Positions 45,743 through 52,791 of a stretch of 64,000 nt of DNA are shown piece by piece (within the stretch, counting starts at the first letter, position 1; each line of letters begins with the position of its first letter). A program made the translations under genes and the position numbers. The DNA lies in assembly GCF_036322805.1 (NCBI RefSeq), contig NZ_AP027272.1, positions 744,001-808,000 on the forward strand, in the 5' to 3' direction. The notes below the pieces were generated by a model. That model did no database searches, was not told the DNA's origin, and was given only the letters and a program-made list of their open reading frames with translations. This stretch comes from Planctobacterium marinum. GTDB lineage: Bacteria > Pseudomonadota > Gammaproteobacteria > Enterobacterales > Alteromonadaceae.

Positions 45743-45756
45743 TCCCAGGAGGATTG

Positions 45757-46089
45757 GTGAAGATATTATTTTTAATGGGTTTGATGCTATTTACATCCGG
45801 TTGTGTAACAGGTTATCAAGCTTACACGTGGAGTGGAGGCTATAAAGATCAACAGATTGGTGTTGGAAGATACTGGGTTGAATACTTAGGAAATGCCTCA
45901 ACCAGCCCTGAGTTAGTATTGGAAAGATGGCATAAAAGAGCATCCGAATTGTGCCCCGATGGTTACGACGAAGTGGGTAACGAGGAAGGTGCAAACCAGA
46001 GCACTGCGGTGGGTGTGGCGGGATCTGCTGTGATTCCAATCTCTTTTTCTCATCCCTACGTCAAGGGCGAAATTGAGTGCAAAAACTAA
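45757..46089 (+). CDS. Cassette: small lipoprotein, GGYK...RASELC family
   Basis: About 110 residues from GTG 45757, with AGGAGG directly upstream. Signal and lipobox FTSGC, then WSGGYKDQQIGVGRYWVEYLGN and WHKRASELCPDGYDEV. The pattern GGY-----------V-Y-GN---------W--RASELC is shared with the cassette at 46545 and recalls the CC0125/CC1285 lipoprotein group. An ORF can be read upstream to 45676, but it only translates attC6. It would act at the outer membrane; the function is unknown. Confidence 0.75.
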   Translation: MKILFLMGLMLFTSGCVTGYQAYTWSGGYKDQQIGVGRYWVEYLGNASTSPELVLERWHKRASELCPDGYDEVGNEEGANQSTAVGVAGSAVIPISFSHPYVKGEIECKN

Positions 46090-46151
46090 CAAAAAATTTC
46101 AAACGAGGATGCTATAAGTCAGAATGATAGAAACAATGGAGGTTTAATAGG

Positions 46152-46424
46152 ATGTTCTTATCACTTTTTATGTTGTCTTTGGCCATTTCACTTGTCAGTT
46201 CTTCATTGGCGTTAGCACAGGCTCTGTCGCTTCAATTAGCAAGAAAAGTACAGTTGATTCATTTGGTTATCTTGCTTATTTTGAATCTTACCATTGTAGC
46301 TATACAACAAGTATTTATTGATGCAGAGGCCAATATCAGGATCGACTTGTTAGTTATTTCTGGTGCATTAGCAGTGCAACTAATTTCGATACTGTTATTC
46401 AAACTTTATAAAAGTGAAGACTAA
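46152..46424 (+). CDS. Cassette: three-helix membrane protein
   Basis: 90 residues, nearly all hydrophobic, three helices. GGAGG lies nine bases before ATG. There is no clear attC between it and the lipoprotein gene 62 bp upstream (only weak AACTAAC and GTTTAAT boxes), so the two probably form one two-gene cassette. Confidence 0.6.
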   Translation: MFLSLFMLSLAISLVSSSLALAQALSLQLARKVQLIHLVILLILNLTIVAIQQVFIDAEANIRIDLLVISGALAVQLISILLFKLYKSED

Positions 46425-46523
46425 TAACAATATGAATCAAACATGGATAAATGCTCGCTAGCTCTGCTCGTGTCTCGCTTACTAAGTCCAGCAAGTATTT
46501 GCCCTTCAATTTAGACGTTAAAA
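46422..46523 (+). repeat. attC7
   Basis: TAATAAC at the stop codon, GGATAAATGCTCGCTAGCT / AGTCCAGCAAGTATTTGCCC arms (less perfect than the others), R' GTTAAAA. 102 bp. Confidence 0.78.
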
Positions 46524-46544
46524 GCCTTAAGAGACAAGCAAAGA

Positions 46545-46895
46545 ATGAAAAAGTTAATAAGTGTATTTTGTGCTTTAGCAATGCTGACTGGATGTAGTTC
46601 AGTGCCTCCATATCAAGAGTTTGGTTTTGGTGGTGGCTACAAAGAAAAGGAAATATCAGATGGGGAGTTTGAACTTTACTATGCTGGAAATGGCTTTGCC
46701 ACGGTAGATGGTGTAAGAAAAGTTTGGCACCAAAGAGCAAGTGAATTATGTCAAGGCAAACCGTATAAACATGAATTTTCCTTTGATGGCAAAAAGAGCT
46801 ACAACATTTATTCTGGTGTTTCCTACTTCCCAGTCAGTGTGGATTTTCCTGAAGTAATTGGTGTCGTAAAATGCAACTTAAAAGACAGCTCTTAA
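46545..46895 (+). CDS. Cassette: small lipoprotein, paralogue of 45757
   Basis: 116 residues. Lipobox LTGCSS, then FGGGYKEKEISDGEFELYYAGN and WHQRASELCQGKPYKHEF, matching the cassette at 45757 in order and spacing. Stop codon inside attC8. The two paralogues are separated by a membrane-protein gene and attC7. Confidence 0.75.
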   Translation: MKKLISVFCALAMLTGCSSVPPYQEFGFGGGYKEKEISDGEFELYYAGNGFATVDGVRKVWHQRASELCQGKPYKHEFSFDGKKSYNIYSGVSYFPVSVDFPEVIGVVKCNLKDSS

Positions 46896-46990
46896 CAAAT
46901 CGATTCAAAACAGACACAAAAACGTCGGCTGTGTTCGTGCCTCACAAAGTTTAGCCTGCTCAATTGTGCCATTTATTTACGAAGTTAAAT
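46890..46990 (+). repeat. attC8
   Basis: TCTTAAC overlapping the stop codon, GACACAAAAACGTCGGCT / AGCCTGCTCAATTGTGCC arms, perfect R' GTTAAAT. 101 bp. Confidence 0.83.
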
Positions 46991-47003
46991 CTTAGGGGAA
47001 ATT

Positions 47004-47654
47004 ATGAGGTTTTTTTTAGTTATTTTAGTGTTATTGCTTTCAGGATGCGCTTCTAGTGCTCTTCAGACTAGAGCGAAAGATCTTGCAGCATCCAAAGTTG
47101 CGTACGATAAAGCCACTGTCTGTTGCTCTTCATTTTCTGAAATTAAATATGAATCTCTAAAAGAGAAAGGCCAAAACAAACTAGTTGTTGGAAAACAGTT
47201 TCAAGCATTTGAATTTGAGGAAGGAAAAAGCTTTTTCAGAGCTGTGGAATTACCCAATCTAGGTTATGAATATTCTTTAAACGTTGAAACATGGCAAACC
47301 GACACAGCTGGATTTGCTAGTAGCTTGTTATCAGTCCATTATTTGGAACCTACGCTTCTTTTTCTCGATGAAAACTTCAATGTAGTCAAAAAGTTATCAG
47401 ATCTTAACTTACGGTATGGGTCTTGGTTTTCTACTTCTGGTTGGGAGGCTGACATAGCGATCAATGGGATTTTGACTCAATCCAGATATTTGATTATCTA
47501 CACCAATCCTGCTGTTGTGGGCAGCAGTAATGTTGCAACTCCTGGAGATTTGACAATTATGGCTGGCGGCACTTTTGTTAGCGTGCCGGTCGCCGATCAG
47601 GGTATTCCCGCAAATTATGAGGGTATCATCAACATTGAGGTTAATAAGATTTAA
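47004..47654 (+). CDS. Cassette: MalM-like periplasmic lipoprotein
   Basis: 216 residues, the longest lipoprotein of the array. Lipobox LLSGCAS; the mature part has YLEPTLLFLDENFNVV, a Trp-rich turn (GSWFSTSGWEADI) and YLIIYTNPAVVG, the order seen in MalM-family maltose-operon proteins. There is no sugar transporter nearby, so the resemblance is structural. ATG is 14 bases after R' of attC8. Confidence 0.65.
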   Translation: MRFFLVILVLLLSGCASSALQTRAKDLAASKVAYDKATVCCSSFSEIKYESLKEKGQNKLVVGKQFQAFEFEEGKSFFRAVELPNLGYEYSLNVETWQTDTAGFASSLLSVHYLEPTLLFLDENFNVVKKLSDLNLRYGSWFSTSGWEADIAINGILTQSRYLIIYTNPAVVGSSNVATPGDLTIMAGGTFVSVPVADQGIPANYEGIINIEVNKI

Positions 47655-47716
47655 CAAACAAAGCCACAGGTAAACTACTCGTAGCTAGCGTTTTCCGCTG
47701 CCTCGGGCCGTTATAA
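47649..47716 (+). repeat. attC9 (short)
   Basis: Perfect R'' ATTTAAC at the stop codon and R' GTTATAA, only 68 bp apart, with a weak GGTAAAC/GTTTTCC pairing between. It differs from the 100-bp type. Confidence 0.55.
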
Positions 47717-47732
47717 TTTGGGGAATAAATTA

Positions 47733-48155
47733 GTGAAAAGCGTGTTTCAAGGAATCAGTGCTTTAGTTTTTTTATCATTCAGTTGCATTGCCCAACATGA
47801 AAACCATAAATATGCTTTTATCGGGCATTGGGTATTCAGTAAGAGCGAAACGATTGATAATTTTAAAAATTCAGAAATGACAGAAGCCGAAGTTAAGGAG
47901 TTCTCATCGATATTAAAGCCAGCAGAAATAATAATAACCGAAGAGGTATATTCAGGGTTTCTTCATGGAAGAACGCCAACTCATACCCCATATTCCCTTA
48001 TTTCTGTTTCTGACAGTGGTGAATGCTTCAAACTACAACTTAAAGATCCAAGAATCCCTTTAGATATACAAATTCATGAGGTGTGCGTAATCAATGACAA
48101 GCTGCTGCTGCAATCAGTAAAGGGTGCAAATGAAGTTTTTCACAGAAAATTATAA
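47733..48155 (+). CDS. Cassette: secreted hypothetical protein
   Basis: About 140 residues from GTG 47733 (GGGGAA eight bases upstream). Signal peptide ISALVFLSFSCIAQ, then a mature domain beginning GHWVFSKSETI that looks like a small lipocalin- or META-like fold. No recognised family. An alternative start is TTG 47718. Confidence 0.6.
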   Translation: MKSVFQGISALVFLSFSCIAQHENHKYAFIGHWVFSKSETIDNFKNSEMTEAEVKEFSSILKPAEIIITEEVYSGFLHGRTPTHTPYSLISVSDSGECFKLQLKDPRIPLDIQIHEVCVINDKLLLQSVKGANEVFHRKL

Positions 48156-48254
48156 CAAGATGCTTAACCCGTTCCATTCGAACACTGGGACAGTAACGCA
48201 ACGGCGCTTCGCGATTATGTCGCGACGCCACTGCCCGTTAGCTTAGCGTTATTC
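48150..48254 (+). repeat. attC10
   Basis: TTATAAC at the stop, GGGACAGT/ACTGCCC with an extra A, inner GGCG/CGCC, R' GTTATTC. 105 bp, GC-rich centre. Confidence 0.78.
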
Positions 48255-48268
48255 ACCAAAGATAGAGC

Positions 48269-48883
48269 ATGAGTAACTTTGAGATAAGACAAGATGAGAA
48301 TGGAATCGGAAAGGTCCTTATCTTAAAGGGGACATGGTCCGATGATATCGGCATCTATATGCGTGATAACGATATATTTGCATTGAGGCTCACAGATTCC
48401 TTTGGGTTTAAAGGCCATGATATATCATTCCTTTCTGAATTGAGCTTCCTTCGAAGTCTCGAACTGTATTGTTGGGAGGCGAAAGGAGTTAAGGTCATAG
48501 AGTCTCTTTCTCAACTAGAAGTGCTTGGCCTCCAATACAAGTCAACTCAAAAAATTGATTTGTCGGCGTTCTCGGAACTTAGAGTCGCATTAGTCACCTG
48601 GTCTAAGGGATTGGCTTCGTTGTTAGAATTAACATCAATTGAGAAGCTAAATATCCAGAACTATCCGCATTGTAACTTAAAGCCAATTTCTTCTATGGCC
48701 GCGCTTAAACAACTGTATCTTACATCTCGAAAACTGGAGTCATTAACTGGCATTGAGCAATTTAGTCGTCTCGAATTACTAGACTTATATAATTGTCCAT
48801 ATTTAACTTCCTTGGCTGGTACTGAGCATTGTCAGAAGTTAAAAACTATCGAAATTGAGGCATGCAATCGTGTCAGCGCTTAA
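48269..48883 (+). CDS. Cassette: leucine-rich-repeat-like protein
   Basis: 204 residues. From residue 50 a 20-23-residue repeat of the LRR kind is visible (LSFLRSLELYCWEA, LSQLEVLGLQYKST, MAALKQLYLTSRKL, FSRLELLDLYNCP, CQKLKTIEIEACN). There is no signal peptide, so it is cytoplasmic; probably a binding protein. Stop codon at the R'' of a degenerate attC. Confidence 0.7.
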   Translation: MSNFEIRQDENGIGKVLILKGTWSDDIGIYMRDNDIFALRLTDSFGFKGHDISFLSELSFLRSLELYCWEAKGVKVIESLSQLEVLGLQYKSTQKIDLSAFSELRVALVTWSKGLASLLELTSIEKLNIQNYPHCNLKPISSMAALKQLYLTSRKLESLTGIEQFSRLELLDLYNCPYLTSLAGTEHCQKLKTIEIEACNRVSA

Positions 48884-48936
48884 CAAGTTAGAGCGCGTGA
48901 GCTATACCAAGCTGGTGTCTGCAGCATTAGTTGAAT
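48878..48936 (+). repeat. attC11 (degenerate)
   Basis: Perfect R'' GCTTAAC at the stop codon and perfect R' GTTGAAT 59 bp apart, with little pairing between them. Confidence 0.4.
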
Positions 48937-49027
48937 CATTAATAAGGGACAAATTCTGAGCTACCGTGTAAAACATTATGCTGCGAAAACGCCAGGTGCT
49001 GCTTTCAGGACTAACTGGGAAGCTATT

Positions 49028-49213
49028 GTGGTAGAGCTACTGGTTGGTGTTATTAGTTTGGGCATGGCAGTAACTGGATATCAAGGTGGTATGATCCTCA
49101 TGTACGTGCCACTATTCTTAGTTTCAGCAGTAAGTTTTTCTATGGCATTACATGCTATCGTAACCTCAATTCTGGAAGGACGTTCGCGAAGAAAAATCAA
49201 AGATAAAGATTAA
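49028..49213 (+). CDS. Cassette: small membrane protein, start uncertain
   Basis: 61 residues from GTG 49028, with two hydrophobic helices and a basic tail (GRSRRKIKDKD). The same frame stays open upstream to 48935 and would add a polar N-terminus (SYRVKHYAAKTPGAAFRTNW). AAGGGA at 48944-48949 sits well for an ATT or CTG start at 48953-48958. There is no AUG, GUG or UUG in that extension. Confidence 0.5.
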   Translation: MVELLVGVISLGMAVTGYQGGMILMYVPLFLVSAVSFSMALHAIVTSILEGRSRRKIKDKD

Positions 49214-49231
49214 AAAATGGCTACGAATGCA

Positions 49232-49333
49232 CCTCTCAAAAAAATATAAAACTCGACAAATACCCGTTGGCGAGCCTTTGTTCCTCAGGCATTATAGCCA
49301 ATAATTTTTCGCCGTTTATTGCGGCCGATATAC
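49232..49333 (+). repeat. attC12
   Basis: The right half (CCTCAGGCATTATAGCCAAT...CGCCGTTTATTGCGGCC) copies attC2 and attC6. R'' and R' (GATATAC) are degenerate. 102 bp. Confidence 0.78.
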
Positions 49334-49347
49334 TCTATGGAGAACCT

Positions 49348-49716
49348 TTGAGTACATTAAAATCAATCGGAATTGTTTTCATTGTATTTTTACTTGGGGT
49401 CTTTACCGGTACCAGGTTCGTTTGGTGGGAAGTTGATGAGAATATCAGAAATGACCTTGCCGGTAAGCGCGATCAGGCCATAGCTCATTTTGAGAGTAAC
49501 GCATTTATACTAGATGGAATTGAGCGCGACTTAGCGTTTACTTCCGAGTTTCTCGCTTCGATAATTTGCTCCCAAAGGGAAATGTATCTACTCGATGTTT
49601 CGCAATCCGATTATCCTGAAGATCGTTTTAAAGAACTAATGGAAGATTTAAAGCAGACTGATGAAATATTGAAAAATTATCTGGATGCTCAACAACTAAA
49701 TAAGTGTGGATTGTAG
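49348..49716 (+). CDS. Cassette: membrane-anchored coiled protein
   Basis: About 122 residues from TTG 49348 (GGAG five bases upstream). One N-terminal membrane helix (IGIVFIVFLLGVFTGT), then a helical, charged domain to the end. No recognised family. The longer reading from 49267 only translates attC12. Confidence 0.55.
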   Translation: MSTLKSIGIVFIVFLLGVFTGTRFVWWEVDENIRNDLAGKRDQAIAHFESNAFILDGIERDLAFTSEFLASIICSQREMYLLDVSQSDYPEDRFKELMEDLKQTDEILKNYLDAQQLNKCGL

Positions 49717-49722
49717 GGTGGC

Positions 49723-49824
49723 GTATAATAAAACGGTTGAAAAAGGACACAAAAACGTTGGCTGCGTATGTACCTTGCAAAATCTAGCCAATGTTCTTAT
49801 CTGCGTTGAACCGGGCCGTCAAGA
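49723..49824 (+). repeat. attC13
   Basis: GTATAAT, GGACACAAAAACGTTGGCT / AGCCAATGTTCTTATCTGC arms, degenerate R' GTCAAGA (a perfect GTTGAAC also lies at 49805). 102 bp. Confidence 0.75.
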
Positions 49825-49836
49825 GTATCAATAAAA

Positions 49837-50418
49837 ATGGATTTACCATCTAATTCAAACATCAAAATCCAAAAGTCGGATAGTGTTGATGAGATAATCA
49901 TTCCTTCATCAAAAGGCAGTTCAATGCGTTATTTTATGGCTGCTTTTTTAATATTTTGGCTCGGTGGTTGGGCGATGGGGTTTGGTTCCGCCTTTGCTGA
50001 AATTATGAGTGGAGAAGGGGGAGCGTTCTTAGTTTTTTGGCTAGGCGGTTGGACTATAGGTGGTGCTTTTGCCATTTATTTTTTACATACCTTGTTGAGA
50101 ACCCCCCTTCCAGAAAAACTTTTGTTGGAAAATGCGTCATTAACTTACGACAGTGGAATTCCTCCTTTTACTATGCACTTTGGATTTCAAACACCGGCTC
50201 AACAGTGGAAAAGAATGTTTCCTAAACGTATCCAACGGTGTTTCACAGAAAACGAAGTTAGCACAATCAAACTTCGTGAAACCGATAGCGGTAATCGGCT
50301 GACTATTGACTCTGGCACCAGTAGGATAGAGTTAGCCAGCGGTGCAACAGAAGTAGAAAGGGAGTGGTTGCATGGCTACATCTCAGTTAAATACTCCGAG
50401 CAAACGTTTCATGGTTAG
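49837..50418 (+). CDS. Cassette: membrane protein with duplicated FWLGGW helix
   Basis: 193 residues. Two membrane helices begin with the same words, FLIFWLGGWAMG and FLVFWLGGWTIG, 32 residues apart, evidence of an internal duplication. A soluble C-terminal domain (about 90-193) follows, of PH-like character. Function unknown. Confidence 0.65.
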   Translation: MDLPSNSNIKIQKSDSVDEIIIPSSKGSSMRYFMAAFLIFWLGGWAMGFGSAFAEIMSGEGGAFLVFWLGGWTIGGAFAIYFLHTLLRTPLPEKLLLENASLTYDSGIPPFTMHFGFQTPAQQWKRMFPKRIQRCFTENEVSTIKLRETDSGNRLTIDSGTSRIELASGATEVEREWLHGYISVKYSEQTFHG

Positions 50419-50499
50419 CCCGACAAGTTGGGCTCGGACAAGAACTCACTGGTCTACGTTCAATACATTCGCTTTTGCCTCTCAGGCGAAGCGTTGAGA
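50413..50499 (+). repeat. Degenerate attC candidate
   Basis: GGACAAGAACTCACTGG and CGTTCAATAC are followed by CCTCAGGCGAAGC and GTTGAGA, in the position expected of an attC after the stop codon. The inner arms pair poorly. Confidence 0.35.
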
Positions 50500-50522
50500 A
50501 TAAAGAAACTTATCGATACTCT

Positions 50523-51080
50523 ATGGAAGATAAAAACGCAAATACTAAAGACGCCGGGTGCTTGGGTTACGTTATTGGTGGAATGTCATTCATCCCATTG
50601 CTCGGTGTGCTATTCGGTATCATTGCGATTGCTTGGGGCTTTGCCATCAAGCACACAAAACTGAAGGTAGTGGGGGCATGTGGTATCGCGTTTACTGTGA
50701 TTCTTTATAGTGTGCTGGGTTATATTGGCCTCGTTCAGGAAGGTGGTATTTATGATGAACTGCGCGGAGAGCTAACCAAAACGCAGCTAACGAATGTCGT
50801 GCAAGCAATTGAGTTTTATAAAGTGCAGTATGGTCATTACCCCGAATCATTGGAAATATTGCAAAAATCGCTTCCCGAAAACTCTATGGTTTTTTTACAT
50901 GATGCGGCCCAGGTAAATGCTCAGGGCAAGCTTTATTATTACAAGTTAATTGATACAAGTTCATACCATATTCGTTCTTACGGTCGAGATAGCGTGCTCA
51001 ATACTTCGGATGATATTTTGCCTTCACCCATTGATAATGTTGGCTTAGTGATGGATTACTCTGTTCAAAGTGGGTTATAA
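50523..51080 (+). CDS. Cassette: membrane anchor plus GspG-like pseudopilin domain
   Basis: About 185 residues from ATG 50523. The N-terminal third is two membrane helices in a DUF4190-like arrangement (GGMSFIPLLGVLFGIIAIAWG). The C-terminal half looks like the periplasmic part of a type II secretion major pseudopilin: AIEFYKVQYGHYPESLEIL, GKLYYYKLID, YHIRSYGRDSVLNTSDDI with the acidic calcium loop. There is no prepilin peptidase site, so it is not a true pilin. It ends in TTATAAC, an R''-like box. Confidence 0.72.
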   Translation: MEDKNANTKDAGCLGYVIGGMSFIPLLGVLFGIIAIAWGFAIKHTKLKVVGACGIAFTVILYSVLGYIGLVQEGGIYDELRGELTKTQLTNVVQAIEFYKVQYGHYPESLEILQKSLPENSMVFLHDAAQVNAQGKLYYYKLIDTSSYHIRSYGRDSVLNTSDDILPSPIDNVGLVMDYSVQSGL

Positions 51081-51336
51081 CAAGTACGTCCAGCGGTGGG
51101 ACCGTGAAAGGCATACTTGACTCTGATTCGACTCGCTATTTGGTCACTCATTATCAATTACTTGTTTGGTACTACTGGTCAATTAAAAATACGAAAATAT
51201 TGTAGCCTGGTGGAAGTGCACTACTTAACAAGCCTCTTAAAAGGATGCAAAATATCCGGTTTGTGTTCCCTCGTAGCTAACTATTGTTAAGGTTTACTTG
51301 CCCCATTGGGCGGCTTTAGCAGAAACTGGTATTGAT
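51081..51336. other. Intergenic region with weak attC boxes
   Basis: A perfect R'' ACTTAAC at 51223 and GTTAAGG at 51286 are 70 bp apart, with weak pairing between them, and may be a degenerate attC before the GGDEF gene. No gene is seen in the rest. Confidence 0.35.
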
Positions 51337-52248
51337 ATGAATAAGTTAGATGCAGCCTTTAAAGCGTTTGTTGAATCAGCCCCTGTCCTTTGTTTGGCTG
51401 CTGACAGAGACTTTATTACGATTTACGTCAACCCTTTTTATGAGCACGTACACAATGTAACCCTTGAGCAGGCAGTCGGGAAACATATCAAAGACATTAT
51501 TGGAGAAGAGGGGTTCCAGGATAATTTAGAATATTACAACCAGGCATTGGAGGGTAATATCGTTGTCCGAGATGGCAGTTTTAATAAATTAGATGGTTCT
51601 ATACATCATTATAAAGCAACTTACGCACCTATTTATGATGGTAAACAAGTGGTTGGTATCACAGGAGTCGTATTGGATACCACCTCTGAAGTGGAAATGG
51701 TTAAAACCAACAAACAACTGGAAAAGACCAAATCAGAACTTAAAACCTTAGTTGCATTGGATCCTCTTACAAACCTATACAACAGAAGGTATTTCTCCGG
51801 AATATCAAAGACCACCTTCAACACATCAAAAAGAAACAAAAGTGAGTTGTCTTTTGTGATTTTAGATATTGACCATTTTAAACAAGTTAATGATACATAT
51901 GGGCATGATGTCGGTGATCAGGTATTGATAAAACTGTCAAAATTGCTAAGCACCAGCTTGAGAAAAAGTGATGTTTTATGCCGTTATGGCGGGGAAGAAT
52001 TCCTGATAATGTTGCCGGATACAAACGTTGAAAGAGCATGCCTCATTTCTGACAAAATCAGGCAACGTATCAATGAGTTATCTATAAAACCCACTGAAAA
52101 GCAGAAATTTAATTTCACAGTAAGTTTTGGGGTCTCTTCGATTAATTGTGAGCAAGATAATAGTGTAGAAAGTGTTATCTGCAGAGCAGATAAAGCGTTA
52201 TATAAAGCCAAAGAGGGCGGCAGGAACAGGGTTGAATTTATAGTATAA
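51337..52248 (+). CDS. PAS-GGDEF diguanylate cyclase
   Basis: About 304 residues. A PAS domain (residues 5-130: APVLCLAADRDFITIYVN, GKHIKDIIGEEGF, YKATYAPIYDGKQVVGITG) and a short coil lead to a GGDEF domain (135-304) with LDPLTNLYNRRYF, the substrate loop DIDHFKQVNDTYGHDVGD and an intact RYGGEEF. No membrane segment or EAL domain. It should make c-di-GMP in the cytoplasm. ATG 51337 is preferred to TTG 51298. It sits at the distal end of the cassette array. Confidence 0.9.
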   Translation: MNKLDAAFKAFVESAPVLCLAADRDFITIYVNPFYEHVHNVTLEQAVGKHIKDIIGEEGFQDNLEYYNQALEGNIVVRDGSFNKLDGSIHHYKATYAPIYDGKQVVGITGVVLDTTSEVEMVKTNKQLEKTKSELKTLVALDPLTNLYNRRYFSGISKTTFNTSKRNKSELSFVILDIDHFKQVNDTYGHDVGDQVLIKLSKLLSTSLRKSDVLCRYGGEEFLIMLPDTNVERACLISDKIRQRINELSIKPTEKQKFNFTVSFGVSSINCEQDNSVESVICRADKALYKAKEGGRNRVEFIV

Positions 52249-52387
52249 CTGATTCGTTAAAGTCTCTTTGATTTGCTGCAAAGCTTATGTTCATTTGAAA
52301 CTCATCGGAATAAATCTGACCTGTCAGAATTTGTCCTGCATCCCAGCCGTAATATGATTTGAAGTATCTCATAAAGAAGGAATTGTA

Positions 52388-52699
52388 ATGGAAGTCATTA
52401 GAAGCAAAGAATTCACGGCAAATAGAGCGTGGGGTGCGAAGGACATCGCCAAAATGAACGGCATTACCACTCGTTTACATTGGACTGATCAACCCTACAA
52501 ATGGCACGTAAATGCCGGTGAAGAAGTTTTTGTTGTTATGGATGGCATCGTGGAAATGCTATACAAAGAAAATAATGAAGTTAAGTCTGCAATCCTGAAT
52601 TCAGGCGATATCTTTTTTGCCTCCGTTGGTACTGAGCATGTTGCTCATCCTAAGGGCGAAGCCAGAATTCTGGTGGTTGAACGTGAAGGCAGCGTGTAA
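52388..52699 (+). CDS. Cupin-domain protein
   Basis: 103 residues, single cupin barrel. Metal-site motifs: KWHVNAGEEVFVVMDG (His and Glu) and the second motif GDIFFASVGTEHVAH with His. Small cupins of this kind are often mannose-6-phosphate-isomerase-like or quercetinase-like; the substrate is unknown. AAGGA precedes the ATG by six bases. The end overlaps a probable degenerate attC. Confidence 0.85.
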   Translation: MEVIRSKEFTANRAWGAKDIAKMNGITTRLHWTDQPYKWHVNAGEEVFVVMDGIVEMLYKENNEVKSAILNSGDIFFASVGTEHVAHPKGEARILVVEREGSV

Positions 52700-52791
52700 C
52701 AAATACTTTTCAGCGCTTATACAATCGAGTCCGTACGCAAGTCCATTGGCCGCACCCGTTACCAATGCAGCGCTACAAAAACAGGTTATGG
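52695..52791 (+). repeat. Probable terminal attC
   Basis: GTGTAAC at the cupin stop codon, nested arms AGCGCT/AGCGCT and CCATTGG/CCAATG, R'-like GTTATGG. The CATTGGC...CCAATG core resembles the clear sites. It would mark the right end of the array and overlaps the 3' end of the minus-strand gene. Confidence 0.45.

Larger units (their letters stand above)
42720..52791 (+). mobile_element. Integron cassette array without integrase (CALIN-like)
   Basis: Some 10 kb of small genes separated by imperfect palindromes of about 100 bp. Each palindrome has an R''-like xxxTAAC box at or near a stop codon, inverted GGACA/TGTCC-type and TTGGCT/AGCCAA arms, and an R' GTTRRRY-like box shortly before the next start. 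These are attC sites. Genes are nearly all plus strand, AT-rich and without recognisable housekeeping roles, as expected of cassettes. Neither flank encodes a tyrosine recombinase, so the array is either a cluster of attC sites lacking intI or the distal part of a larger integron. The right end (beyond 50.4 kb) is less certain because attC sites there are degenerate. Confidence 0.85.

Noticed and set aside
45676-45756. N-terminal extension of the lipoprotein cassette
   Set aside because: It translates attC6 and would hide the lipoprotein signal; AGGAGG just before GTG 45757 marks the real start. The same applies to 49267-49347 over attC12.
46084-46148. attC site between the genes at 45757 and 46152
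   Set aside because: AACTAAC and GTTTAAT are present, but the sequence between them shows no inverted arms, so a two-gene cassette is more likely.
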